A DNA stretch of 64,000 bases from CAG-390 sp045543615 (GTDB taxonomy: Bacteria > Bacillota > Clostridia > Oscillospirales > CAG-272), in contig JAZPXL010000005.1 in NCBI GenBank assembly GCA_045543615.1, positions 1 to 64,000 of the forward strand, in the 5' to 3' direction. Below the pieces are notes generated by a model. The model had not been told where the DNA came from. It did no database searches and saw only the letters and a program-made list of their open reading frames with translations. The position numbers and the translations under genes are program-made. Position 1 is the first letter of the stretch; each line of letters starts with the position of its first letter. Below, piece by piece: positions 26,966-35,991 of the stretch.

Positions 26966-29359
26966 TCATTTCATTTCAACAACGGTAACACCACCGTCGC
27001 CCTCTCCGTATTTACCAATACGGAAAGATGCAATTCTCGAGTCGCCCTTGAGCATACGCCAGATCGCATCCCTGAGCGCACCCGTACCCTTGCCGTGTAT
27101 GAGGCGAACCGAGCGAAGACCTGCCATTACAACGCTGTCAAGATATTTATCAACAGCGTACCAAGCCTCATCCCCCGTCATACCTCTGAGGTCTATCTCG
27201 TCGGAGCAAGCTCTGCTGACGGCTGTGTGCCTGTATTCGCTGACGGTCTTTTTCTTGCCACTTGCGTCTGTAACTGTTATTACATCGTCCATCAGCTTGA
27301 GGTTTTTGACCTTTGTCTTTGTGCGTACAGCACCTATCTGTACACTTACGTTGCCACTTCTGTCGGGATCGGAGATAACAACGCCCTCTTGTCCTATGTT
27401 CATAAGATAAACGGCGTCACCCTTGTGAAGTGGGCGAGGCAGGACGTACTCCTCATCAACATTCTCGTCTACGGGATCAAACCTGTCCTCGTTTTCTCTC
27501 ATATGCTCACGAATGCGCTTGCGCGCAGCATCAAGCTCCTCACCAAGCCTTGCAGAATCCCTTGCCTTTCTGACCTTATCAAGCTCAGCAAACACATATT
27601 CGCTTGAAATCTTCGCTCCCTCGATCATCTCGGCAGCTTTCTTCCTTGCACGTTCAACCTCACGGTCGGCGGCTGAAACGCTTTCACGGATCTTCGCTTC
27701 AGCTTCTCTCTTAAAGCGTTCGTATTCGATACGCATAGCCTCAGCCTCGTCACGATAAGCCTCAGCCTCCATTCTTGCTGCCTCAAGCTTGTCTATGACA
27801 TCTTCAAAGCGTCTGTCATCGGAGCTTATTTCATCGAGCGCACGCTTGATTATATGCTCGGGAAGACCAAGTCTTTCGGAAATTGCAAGAGCGTTGGAGC
27901 GTCCGGGAGTGCCTATTGTCAGCTTATACGTCGGGCGCAGAGTTTCAATATCAAACTCGCAGGAAGCGTTTTTGACACCGGGGGTATTGAGTGCATACGC
28001 CTTAAGCTCTGCGTAGTGCGTTGTTGCGGCGCACATTGCGCCTGCCTCTCTTACCTCGGAAATAACGGCGATAGCAAGTGCCGCGCCCTCGATGGGGTCA
28101 GTACCTACTCCAAGCTCGTCAAAGAGCACAAGTGCATCATCCGACAGATCATTTACTATCGATACGATGTTTACCATATGAGATGAAAATGTAGAAAGAG
28201 ATTGCTCAATACTCTGCTCGTCTCCAAGGTCAACAAGAACTCTACCGTATATCGGTATTGTCGAAAGCTCGCTTGCGGGAATGTGAAGTCCCGACTGTGC
28301 CATAAGCGCAAAGAGTCCGAGCGTTTTGAGCGTTACGGTCTTACCACCCGTATTCGGGCCTGTGATAACAAGCGTGTCGTAATCGCCTCCGAGTCTAATA
28401 TCAACAGGGACGACCTTATCGGAGGGGATGAGTGGGTGGCGTGCTCGGCGCAAGTCTGTAATCTTTTTGTCAACCGAAATTTTTGGCTGTGCGCCGTTCA
28501 TCCTAAACGAAAGCTCGGCACAGGCGAAGAAGAACGCAAGCTCATCGATATTGGCGTTATTGTATCTGAGCTTCTCTGCAATTGCCGATACCTCGCCCGA
28601 AAGCTCAAACAGTATCTTCTCTATTTCGTGTTTTTCCTTAGCCTCAAGCTCACGAAGCTCGTTATTTGCATCGACAACGGCAAGTGGCTCAATAAAAAGC
28701 GTTGCACCCGATGATGATGCATCGTGGACAAGTCCCTTTATCTCGTTTTTGCATTCAGCCTTAACGGGAACGACAAAGCGTCCGTTTCGTATCGTAACAA
28801 TATTCTCCTGAAGTGCTTTTGAATAAGCACCGGCTGTGTATCTTGAGAGAATGTCCCTTATCTTTGAGGATGTCTGTCTGATTTTGCGACGGATATTGTA
28901 AAGCTCGGCGCTCGCCTCGTCCGCAACAGTCTCCTCGCTGATTATTGCCACTCTTATTCTTTCCTCAAGCTTTTTGTCGGGAAGCAATCTCTCGAATATC
29001 TCGTCAAGAACTGTCTCATATGTTCTGTTAGTCCTTGCGTAGTCAAGAAGTGAACGGCTTGTTCGCAATATATCTGCAACATCGAGAAGCTCTCTCTGTG
29101 ATAGCATCGCACCCTTCTCGGCTCTCTCACAATGTGAGCTTATGTCCTTGACGCCGCCAAAGGGTGGCGCACCTTTTTCTGACGCAAGTCTTTTTGCATC
29201 GGTTGTTTTTCTTTGAAGTGCAAGCACACGGACGGCGTCACTCTCAGGCAGAAGCTCTTCTGCCATCTTTCTTGCGCCCTCGGTTCTTGCACAATCGACA
29301 AGCATTTTTCGTATCTTGTCAAATTCAAGAAGCTTTATTGTTTTTTGTGGTAAATACAT
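26966..29359 (-). CDS. mutS2: Endonuclease/ribosome rescue factor MutS2
   Basis: 797 residues, the full family length. The N-terminal core and clamp precede a MutS-type ATPase with Walker A ITGPNTGGKTVTLKTLGL and Walker B LVLFDELGVGTDP. A long coiled coil follows (about 515-620), then a KOW-like region and a C-terminal Smr domain with EIDLRGMTGDEA and RLIHGKGTGALRDAI. Family members act in suppression of recombination and in splitting collided ribosomes. GAGG precedes the ATG. Its neighbours recO and era are typical. Confidence 0.96.
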   Translation of the reverse strand: MYLPQKTIKLLEFDKIRKMLVDCARTEGARKMAEELLPESDAVRVLALQRKTTDAKRLASEKGAPPFGGVKDISSHCERAEKGAMLSQRELLDVADILRTSRSLLDYARTNRTYETVLDEIFERLLPDKKLEERIRVAIISEETVADEASAELYNIRRKIRQTSSKIRDILSRYTAGAYSKALQENIVTIRNGRFVVPVKAECKNEIKGLVHDASSSGATLFIEPLAVVDANNELRELEAKEKHEIEKILFELSGEVSAIAEKLRYNNANIDELAFFFACAELSFRMNGAQPKISVDKKITDLRRARHPLIPSDKVVPVDIRLGGDYDTLVITGPNTGGKTVTLKTLGLFALMAQSGLHIPASELSTIPIYGRVLVDLGDEQSIEQSLSTFSSHMVNIVSIVNDLSDDALVLFDELGVGTDPIEGAALAIAVISEVREAGAMCAATTHYAELKAYALNTPGVKNASCEFDIETLRPTYKLTIGTPGRSNALAISERLGLPEHIIKRALDEISSDDRRFEDVIDKLEAARMEAEAYRDEAEAMRIEYERFKREAEAKIRESVSAADREVERARKKAAEMIEGAKISSEYVFAELDKVRKARDSARLGEELDAARKRIREHMRENEDRFDPVDENVDEEYVLPRPLHKGDAVYLMNIGQEGVVISDPDRSGNVSVQIGAVRTKTKVKNLKLMDDVITVTDASGKKKTVSEYRHTAVSRACSDEIDLRGMTGDEAWYAVDKYLDSVVMAGLRSVRLIHGKGTGALRDAIWRMLKGDSRIASFRIGKYGEGDGGVTVVEMK

Positions 29360-29392
29360 TTGTTGTTCCTCAAAATATCTGTTGTGTTGTTT

Positions 29393-30202
29393 TCATTTTA
29401 AAGACGAAAGCTCGTGATAGATTTTGAGTGAGGAAAAGCCTCTCTCAAGATGGTTGAGCAAAAACGTCTCACAGGCGTTTGCAAGTACATCCTCTTCGCT
29501 TTCCGTCTTCAGCTTAAATGAAAACACTCTTTTCGGCTCGCATTCCGTTATATATCGCAGAGCCTCAAGAACACCTCTGCCAAGCGGCAGAAGGATTGTT
29601 CTTTTTCCGTAAATATCAACATTTCTCTCGGCTTGTGGCTGTGGAGGTGGTGCTGATGCAACGCATTTGTTACACACGATGCCGCCCCCCATAACATCGA
29701 GATACCACGCCTCAGCATCCTCGCACTCGCATCTGGTGCAGGTGTGAAGCTCGGGGAGATAGCCCGAAATTGCAGCTGCACGCATCTCAAACGCCGCCTT
29801 TATGCTTTGCGCTTCGTATCCGTTTGATAGCGCATAAAAGGTATTGAGCACAAGTGGCAAAAGCTCGCCCGGCTCTTCTCCCGCACCACTAAGCTCAATT
29901 GTTACATCGGAGATATATTGCGCAAGATACATCAGTTCGATATCCTTTGAAAGCTTCTCGAAGTTTCTGATGACTGAAGCATCCCGTACCCAAAATCCCA
30001 CACCTTTTGAGCGAAGCTCGAAATTACCCCAGATGAATGGTCTTGCAACCCCCATAAGCTTGCTGCGCAAGGAGCGTGCGCCGTGAGCAATTACGTTTAT
30101 TCTGCCCTCTTGCGGACACAGGAGAGTTAAGAGCTTGTCATTGTCGCCTGACGGAACTACACGAAGCACCAGCGCATCTGTTGTAATATCGGCACTTGCC
30201 AT
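29393..30202 (-). CDS. recO: DNA repair protein RecO
   Basis: 269 residues. It helps load RecA on SSB-coated DNA in the RecFOR pathway. The N-terminal OB fold is seen in ALVLRVVPSGDNDKLLTLL, and the central zinc finger as CTRCECEDA and VCNKC. Length and the position after era are typical of Firmicutes. GGGGGAGAG precedes the ATG. Confidence 0.95.
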   Translation of the reverse strand: MASADITTDALVLRVVPSGDNDKLLTLLCPQEGRINVIAHGARSLRSKLMGVARPFIWGNFELRSKGVGFWVRDASVIRNFEKLSKDIELMYLAQYISDVTIELSGAGEEPGELLPLVLNTFYALSNGYEAQSIKAAFEMRAAAISGYLPELHTCTRCECEDAEAWYLDVMGGGIVCNKCVASAPPPQPQAERNVDIYGKRTILLPLGRGVLEALRYITECEPKRVFSFKLKTESEEDVLANACETFLLNHLERGFSSLKIYHELSSLK

Positions 30203-30262
30203 TTCTCTCCCCCTCTCTCATCTGCTCTGTTTTAATACAAGCTTTCTGCTATATTTTCGCTA

Positions 30263-31162
30263 TTATTCTTCGTCAAGATCGCTACGGTTGTAGCCAAAGT
30301 TGCGCACAAGGCCCTCGCTCTCACGCCAGTTTTCCTTGACCTTTACCCACAAATCAAGATAGATCTTACCTCCTGTGAGCTTTTCAAGCTCTTCACGGGA
30401 ATATGAACCCACCTTTTTAAGTATCTCGCCGCCCTTGCCGATGATTATCTGCTTATGAGACGCCTTCTCGCAGATAATCTCTGCACGAATAACGGTGAGT
30501 GATCTCTTCTCCGTGTATTCCTCTATTACAACGGCAATACCGTGTGGTACTTCACGGTCAAGCGCACGGAGTAATTTTTCTCTTATTATCTCAGCAACAT
30601 ACTGGCGCATAGGCTGGTCTGTCGCAACATCATCGGGAAAGAACCATTCGCTTTCTCTGAGAAAGTGCGAAAGCTCCTCTATAACCTCATCGACATTCTT
30701 GCCCGATTTTGCACAAACGGGTACTACTGCATCGAAATTGTGACGTGATGCGTAGGATGCAATTGTCTCGGCTATGGTTTCTCTCCTTGCAGTATCGACC
30801 TTATTGAGCACAAGCACCGACGGCACGCCCTCTTTTTTTATGTAAGCGATGACGTCCTCCTCCGTCTTTGAGATCGGTCGTGTTACATCGGCAACGAGCA
30901 GTACAACATCTCCCTGCTGCATACCTGCCTTTGCGGCACTCACCATATAATCTCCCAGGCGGTTCTGTGGACGGTGGATACCGGGTGTATCGAAGAAGAC
31001 AAACTGATCCTCTCCGACGGTATGTATACCTCTGATGCAGTTTCTCGTTGTCTGGGGTTTGTTCGACACGATGGCAACCTTCTCACCGAGAATTCTGTTC
31101 ATAAGCGTTGATTTTCCGACGTTTGGTCTTCCTACTATTGAAATAAATACTGTTCTCTTCAT
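30263..31162 (-). CDS. era: GTPase Era
   Basis: 299 residues. A ribosome assembly GTPase that binds the 3' end of 16S rRNA. G1 is GRPNVGKST (10-18), G3 FFDTPG, G4 VLNKVD, and the C-terminal KH domain contains IIIGKGGEILKKVG. TGAGG precedes the ATG. Order ybeY - lipoprotein - era - recO keeps the usual ybeY/era linkage with one gene inserted. Confidence 0.97.
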   Translation of the reverse strand: MKRTVFISIVGRPNVGKSTLMNRILGEKVAIVSNKPQTTRNCIRGIHTVGEDQFVFFDTPGIHRPQNRLGDYMVSAAKAGMQQGDVVLLVADVTRPISKTEEDVIAYIKKEGVPSVLVLNKVDTARRETIAETIASYASRHNFDAVVPVCAKSGKNVDEVIEELSHFLRESEWFFPDDVATDQPMRQYVAEIIREKLLRALDREVPHGIAVVIEEYTEKRSLTVIRAEIICEKASHKQIIIGKGGEILKKVGSYSREELEKLTGGKIYLDLWVKVKENWRESEGLVRNFGYNRSDLDEE

Positions 31163-31175
31163 TGTCTTTCCTCAA

Positions 31176-31607
31176 TTATTTCTCATCTTCGCTCATTTTC
31201 TTAATAAAATCCGACACGTCATAAGATGACGCCTCTCCCGTATACTCCATAGCATCCTCACCGAGAGAGCCGGGATTCTTGTGGAAAATATAGAGCTTTT
31301 CACCCGACGGGTTATGTGAAAGCATAATATAGGAAATATCGCCATCGACAATTCCTACAAAGAGTGTGTAGCGTGCATCGTCAAGCTCAAAAAAGCAGAG
31401 CTTGCCGTTTTCTGCGTTCATTTCATCATATTTGTAATCATCAAGCTGTGAAAACTCGACGGTTTTGCCGAGATCGGCTATGTATCCCACCATAGCGAGT
31501 GGCATAAGTGGACGGTCGTCCACTTCCTCTCCGCACGATGAAAGTGTCGGCAAAAGCGCAAGCGTAAGTGCAAGTACAAGGGTTATAATTTTTACATTTC
31601 TTTTCAT
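31176..31607 (-). CDS. Small predicted lipoprotein of unknown function
   Basis: 143 residues. The N-terminus is a lipoprotein signal peptide with LSSC and Cys25. The mature part is acidic and has no domain I recognise; VGYIADLGKTVEF, LFVGIVDGDISYIML and YIFHKNPGS look like beta strands. It starts one base after the ybeY stop, with GAGG inside the end of ybeY, so it is co-translated with ybeY. It takes the place in the operon where many relatives have a diacylglycerol kinase and cytidine deaminase between ybeY and era, but shows no similarity to them. Confidence 0.8.
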   Translation of the reverse strand: MKRNVKIITLVLALTLALLPTLSSCGEEVDDRPLMPLAMVGYIADLGKTVEFSQLDDYKYDEMNAENGKLCFFELDDARYTLFVGIVDGDISYIMLSHNPSGEKLYIFHKNPGSLGEDAMEYTGEASSYDVSDFIKKMSEDEK

Positions 31608-31608
31608 A

Positions 31609-32085
31609 TCATTTTACCTCAAGTCCTAATATTTTCATAATTTCTCTCTGTCTTCCTCGCATATCCTCGTCATCCTCATCGGAAAGCTCGTGATCGTAAC
31701 CGAGCAGATGAAGTGTTGAGTGAACGCTGAGGAATGCGACCTCCCTTTCATACGGATGTCCGAACTGTTCTGCCTGTTGTCTTGCTCTCTCAAGCGAGAT
31801 GACGATATCTCCAAGCTCAAGCTTCTCTCCGTCAAAGGCGTCCTCAAGGTTTCCGTCCTCTGCTATCGGGAAGGACAGAACGTCTGTTGGGCGATCAATG
31901 CCCCTGTACTCACGGTTCAGCTTGCGAATACCACTATTTGAAACAAATGTCACGGAAACTGCGCAATCATCTTCGATCTCTTCATATTCGAGCGTTGCTA
32001 AAACTGCTTTGTATACAAGCGTCTTGAGCTCTTCGCTTGCCTTTTCCTTACGACATCTTACTGAATAATCAATACTGAGTTTCAT
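31609..32085 (-). CDS. ybeY: rRNA maturation endoribonuclease YbeY
   Basis: 158 residues. A zinc-dependent RNase for 16S 3'-end maturation and quality control. The zinc motif reads HSTLHLLGYDHE, matching H-x3-H-x5-H. The Arg in NREYRGIDRPTDVLSFP is the family's conserved basic site. AAGGAAG precedes the ATG. Confidence 0.96.
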   Translation of the reverse strand: MKLSIDYSVRCRKEKASEELKTLVYKAVLATLEYEEIEDDCAVSVTFVSNSGIRKLNREYRGIDRPTDVLSFPIAEDGNLEDAFDGEKLELGDIVISLERARQQAEQFGHPYEREVAFLSVHSTLHLLGYDHELSDEDDEDMRGRQREIMKILGLEVK

Positions 32086-32103
32086 TTTTACTTCCTTTGC
32101 GTT

Positions 32104-33120
32104 TTATCCCTTGCGACGATAGTGTGGTGGTCTTTGGGATTGTGTGTTTTCTCTTTCGTATTTATCGTATGCGAGAATAATTCGCTGTACAAGCTTATGT
32201 CTGACAACGTCCCTGTCAGTAAATGCGTGAATTGCTATACCCTCTATTCCGTCAAGGATTTTTACTGCAGAATACAGTCCACTCACCTGACCACCCGGCA
32301 GGTCGGTCTGTGTGAGGTCACCCGTCACAACTGCCTTTGAATTGTTGCCGAGACGAGTCAGAAACATCTTCATCTGCTCAAAAGTGGCATTCTGCGCCTC
32401 ATCAAGAATGATGAATGAATCATCGAGAGTGCGACCTCTCATATATGCAAGAGGGGCTACCTCAATTATCTGCTTTTCAAGGTTGCGCTGATAATTCTCA
32501 GGACCCATCATCTCAAAGAGCGCATCGTACAGAGGTCTGAGATATGGATCGATTTTGCTCTGCAGGTCCCCCGGGAGATAGCCGAGCTTTTCGCCTGCTT
32601 CAATTGCAGGACGTGTGAGAATAATTCTGCTGACTTGCTTGTCACGCAGAGCCTTTACTGCCATAGCGACAGCCAGAAAGGTCTTGCCCGTACCTGCAGG
32701 ACCTGTGCCGAGAACAATAGTGTTCTTTCTTATCGCCTCGATGTATTTCTGTTGTCCGAGTGTCTTAGGCTTTATGGGCTTACCCTTTGCGCTGACGCAA
32801 ATGCAGTTCTCGTCAAACGCCTCAAGCTCTCCCTCTCTGCCGTCCCTGACCATATTGATTACATAAATAACGGTCTGCTCTGCAAGTGTTTCTGTTTTCT
32901 CGCCCATTCTTGCAAGGCATTCGATGGCTCTTGCGGCTGCATCAACGCCCTCTATGCTGTTTCCGCTGATTGTGAGAGATTCACCCTCGCCACCAATCTC
33001 CGAGCGATTATGCACAGTGACGCCAAACGCAGCTTCAACAAGCTTCATATTGACATCCATAGCACCGTATAGCTTAGCGGCAAGGCCTCCACTGTTTATT
33101 TTTACGATTCTTTGTTCCAT
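32104..33120 (-). CDS. phoH: PhoH-family ATPase
   Basis: 338 residues from the ATG at 33120 (AAAGGAC six bases upstream); a longer frame to 33189 would run back into yqfD. It is an N-terminal KH-like region followed by the PhoH ATPase with Walker A GTGPAGTGKTFLAVAMAV and Walker B DDSFIILDEAQNAT. PhoH2-type helicase activity on RNA has been reported for relatives; the role in the cell is not settled. The order yqfC-yqfD-phoH-ybeY is conserved in sporulating Firmicutes. Confidence 0.95.
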   Translation of the reverse strand: MEQRIVKINSGGLAAKLYGAMDVNMKLVEAAFGVTVHNRSEIGGEGESLTISGNSIEGVDAAARAIECLARMGEKTETLAEQTVIYVINMVRDGREGELEAFDENCICVSAKGKPIKPKTLGQQKYIEAIRKNTIVLGTGPAGTGKTFLAVAMAVKALRDKQVSRIILTRPAIEAGEKLGYLPGDLQSKIDPYLRPLYDALFEMMGPENYQRNLEKQIIEVAPLAYMRGRTLDDSFIILDEAQNATFEQMKMFLTRLGNNSKAVVTGDLTQTDLPGGQVSGLYSAVKILDGIEGIAIHAFTDRDVVRHKLVQRIILAYDKYERENTQSQRPPHYRRKG

Positions 33121-33134
33121 TCTTAGTCCTTTCG

Positions 33135-34397
33135 TCATTCTCCCGAGCTTACAAAAAAGGGGGACGGCTTTGCTATATCCTCTATGCACACAAGAGTGCA
33201 GACAAGCACAACTCCTCGTCCGTCATCGCTTTCGTGCGTGTGGGTGTTTTTTCGAAGTATCTCACATTCAGCGCATTCTGAATCAATAATCCTCGACAGC
33301 TCAAAATAAGCAAGGCTTTCTGCCATCTGCTTTGTGCGTCTTTCTTCCCTTTGACTTGAAACAAGCTCTCTCGTTATCTCTATACCGATTGGGATTTTTC
33401 GCTCATTTGATGAGTATATATAAAACTCCGAGTTTATTGTATCACATTTTGCCACCTCATTTCCACCCTTTTTGAAAATTTTTTGCCTGAAAGAGAAAAA
33501 AATAATTGAAATTTCACGCACAGGACGGCTTTCCGGAACAATCACAGTATAATCATAAGGCACAAACACCTCCACTATCCTTTCGGTTTGTGCAAACACC
33601 TTGCCTTTCGCTTTGAGCGCACGGAAGCCGTAGCGTCCGCTGTCAACAAGTCCGCTTGCCAGAAGCTCACCCGCCTTCACCGTCTGCCCACTCTCAACCA
33701 CAGCCTCGCCTGCTATAAGCTCAAATCCCGAAATAAGTCCGTCTCTGCTTGCTACAAGGTTGACTCCATCTCCCTCGCACTCCTCAATTGGCCTTGGTGC
33801 TTGCACCTCTACAAGCTCTACCTCTGCCACAGTTCCTCTTATATTTACCGAGATCCAGGCAATACTCTCGCTGTGCCGAGCGATCTCGGTCTGTATCAGA
33901 TCCACATCTATATTTTTAAGTGGTACACCGAGATACAGCCCGTTTTCTTCAAGTACATCAAGTACCTCGCCATCGCTCAGTATAGCGTTACCATTTATAC
34001 TTATTTCCCACAGCACAGTCCGGCTTATGCAGACGAGTGCGACAGCAATCGCAAGTCCCAAAAGAGCGAACGGACGATGGATCAAAAATCCAAGGATGCG
34101 AGGAAGACCGAAGATAAGCCTGCTTTTTGTATTAATACCGTGTATTTTGCAAATGCTCAGCACAGCTTTTGCATCAAGCACACTCATTTCTACGCTTGCG
34201 CATTCCTGCCCCTCCCCCTCACTTACAGAAAAGTTCCGATAGCGCACACCACAGCTAAGCAGAACGTTGAACAGCCCTTCAGCGTCCTCCTTTTTTATCT
34301 CTATACGCACGACTCCGAGAAAGAAATCTGCAACGCTTCGCACAGAAAAGCGATCTTTTTTGTCTCTGTTTTTATTCTTGTTTTGCTTACTTTGCAT
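33135..34397 (-). CDS. yqfD: Sporulation protein YqfD
   Basis: 420 residues from the ATG at 34397, preceded by GGAGGACGAGGACG and overlapping yqfC by 11 bases. A membrane segment (FALLGLAIAVALVCISRTVLW) is followed by a FtsQ/POTRA-like extracytoplasmic part (WEISINGNAILSDGEVLDVL, LYLGVPLKNIDVDLIQTEIA). YqfD, like YqfC, is made in the mother cell under sigma-E and needed for sporulation. The partner yqfC lies directly upstream. Confidence 0.93.
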   Translation of the reverse strand: MQSKQNKNKNRDKKDRFSVRSVADFFLGVVRIEIKKEDAEGLFNVLLSCGVRYRNFSVSEGEGQECASVEMSVLDAKAVLSICKIHGINTKSRLIFGLPRILGFLIHRPFALLGLAIAVALVCISRTVLWEISINGNAILSDGEVLDVLEENGLYLGVPLKNIDVDLIQTEIARHSESIAWISVNIRGTVAEVELVEVQAPRPIEECEGDGVNLVASRDGLISGFELIAGEAVVESGQTVKAGELLASGLVDSGRYGFRALKAKGKVFAQTERIVEVFVPYDYTVIVPESRPVREISIIFFSFRQKIFKKGGNEVAKCDTINSEFYIYSSNERKIPIGIEITRELVSSQREERRTKQMAESLAYFELSRIIDSECAECEILRKNTHTHESDDGRGVVLVCTLVCIEDIAKPSPFFVSSGE

Positions 34398-34713
34398 CGT
34401 CCTCGTCCTCCATCTCATCGCCAAAGGCAAGTGCGCAAATCTCACCCTCAATACTGACTCTTCTCTCACAAAATGATGATGCGATAAGTCTTCTGCCACG
34501 TATTGTAATGATACCAAAGTTTACCACAAGCTTTATTCTCACGCTTGAATATTCCACCATTTCTCTGCATCCACACACAAGAAGTCTTTCCCTGCCTCGC
34601 AGCTCAATCATCGGCGCATCGCCAAGCACATCGGGTGGAACGTCTGCTATTTTGCTCAACAGCTCCGACAAGCTCGCCCTCTTATCTGTTTTCTTTTTTC
34701 TCCTCTTATCCAT
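34387..34713 (-). CDS. yqfC: Sporulation protein YqfC (YabP/YqfC family)
   Basis: 108 residues from the ATG at 34713 with GGAGAAGG directly upstream; an earlier in-frame ATG at 34761 is not preceded by a good site. The YabP-like fold shows as PMIELRGRERLLVCGCREMVEY and LVVNFGIITIRGRRLIASSF. It is the first gene of the operon that continues through yqfD, phoH and on to mutS2. Confidence 0.92.
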   Translation of the reverse strand: MDKRRKKKTDKRASLSELLSKIADVPPDVLGDAPMIELRGRERLLVCGCREMVEYSSVRIKLVVNFGIITIRGRRLIASSFCERRVSIEGEICALAFGDEMEDEDDAK

Positions 34714-34811
34714 ACCTTCTCCGAATACACACCTCTGTGGACGAATAGAATTTATTGCCACACGGTTTTTGTTAATAATTTGCTATATTTTATGCAAGGG
34801 AGGTCTTTACA

Positions 34812-35912
34812 ATTACATCAAAGCCTTATGAGAGGTGGACGGCATTCCCAATTCTCTTCTGTACTCTTCTGTGCTCTTCGCTGTTTTTCATCTATCAAAA
34901 CACAGCATCAGCCGCTATGGTCGATGCACTTGCGCTTTGCTCACGCAAGGTTATACCGACCTTGTTTCCGTTTATGGTACTCTCAGAGATGGCTCTCTCG
35001 TGCAGTGCGCAAATAAAAAAAGGACGTCTTCACTCCGTCCTTAACGCAATAATGCAAAAGCTTTTTGGCGTATCGGGTGCTGCGTTTTCTGCCCTGCTTT
35101 TCGGTATCCTTTGTGGTGCGCCTGTCGGTGCAAAAACTGCCTTGACGCTCTATCGGACCGGCGAGCTTTCAAGGGAAGAGACGGAGAGTGTGCTTTGCTT
35201 TTGCAATTATCCATCCCTCCCTTTCGTTGTCTTCGTTGTAGGTGGCGGTATGTTGGGTGATAGGAAAACGGGCTTGTTTTTATACATATCAATTCTTCTG
35301 TCGGGATTGATCAGTGGATTTGTTCTTTGCAAGCTTTTGAGAGGACGGCACACGGAAAGCTTTTTGCCTGTGCACGATAGTACAGAAAAAGAAAGCTATT
35401 TTTTCTTTGCCACACTTTCGTCCTCCCTTCGTTCTTCTTCCCTCGCCTGTCTCTATGTAACTGCGTTTATTGCTTTTTTCTCGTCGCTTTCGTCCTGTCT
35501 CAACATTCTCCTTGCACCATTATTCCCACAACATCTGTTAGCTCTTATCGTCTCTGTCTTTGAGATGACATCGGGCGCAGCCGCTGCCACCTCTGCAGGA
35601 GGTCTGCGTGGAGCTCTGTGTTGCGCAGCAGCTCTTGGATGGGGTGGCATTTCTGTGCATTTACAGATAATCAGCCTTTCTGATACATCCACAATCAGCT
35701 TCCGAAAATACATAGCTTCAAAGCTCCTCTCCGCCATCCTTTCTGTTTCATTCTTTGCTTTTTTCCTGATCTTTCTTCATCTGCCCGCCTCTTCATTTTC
35801 CCAAAGCGTCAGCGTGTTCAATCTGTTTCCCTCAATACCAAGCACATTCGGGGCTTTCTCCAACATATCTTTTCTTTTTGGGCTGTGTCTTTTACTTTGT
35901 CAAAAAACTTGA
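34812..35912 (+). CDS. ylbJ: Sporulation integral membrane protein YlbJ-like, probable AUU start
   Basis: 366 residues if translation begins at ATT (34812). The first ATG in frame is at 34917, has no ribosome binding site and would remove the first membrane helix. Upstream of it the frame reads FPILFCTLLCSSLFFIY, the expected first helix of YlbJ, and a perfect AAGGGAGG at 34796-34803 lies 8 bases before the ATT; no ATG, GTG or TTG exists between the in-frame stop at 34776 and 34917. The body shows VIPTLFPFMVLSEM, GAPVGAKTALTLYRTGELS and CNYPSLPFVVFVVGGGMLG, typical of YlbJ/nucleoside-recognition (Gate) proteins, which are needed for spore cortex formation. It is divergent from yqfC. Confidence 0.85.
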   Translation: MTSKPYERWTAFPILFCTLLCSSLFFIYQNTASAAMVDALALCSRKVIPTLFPFMVLSEMALSCSAQIKKGRLHSVLNAIMQKLFGVSGAAFSALLFGILCGAPVGAKTALTLYRTGELSREETESVLCFCNYPSLPFVVFVVGGGMLGDRKTGLFLYISILLSGLISGFVLCKLLRGRHTESFLPVHDSTEKESYFFFATLSSSLRSSSLACLYVTAFIAFFSSLSSCLNILLAPLFPQHLLALIVSVFEMTSGAAAATSAGGLRGALCCAAALGWGGISVHLQIISLSDTSTISFRKYIASKLLSAILSVSFFAFFLIFLHLPASSFSQSVSVFNLFPSIPSTFGAFSNISFLFGLCLLLCQKT

Positions 35913-35937
35913 CATATTCGATAGTTTTTGATATAAT
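35909..35937 (+). promoter_or_regulatory. Sigma-A promoter of the polytopic membrane gene
   Basis: TTGACA (35909-35914) overlaps the ylbJ stop codon; TATAAT (35932-35937) follows after 17 bases. The gene starts at 35992. Confidence 0.9.
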
Positions 35938-35991
35938 TAAACAGGTGATGCGATGCGTCATCAAATCCACTTATAACGGTTGGGGAAAGAT

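Noticed and set aside
35980..35991. TTG at 35980 as start of the polytopic membrane protein
   Set aside because: No ribosome binding site lies before it, whereas GGGGAAA precedes the ATG at 35992.
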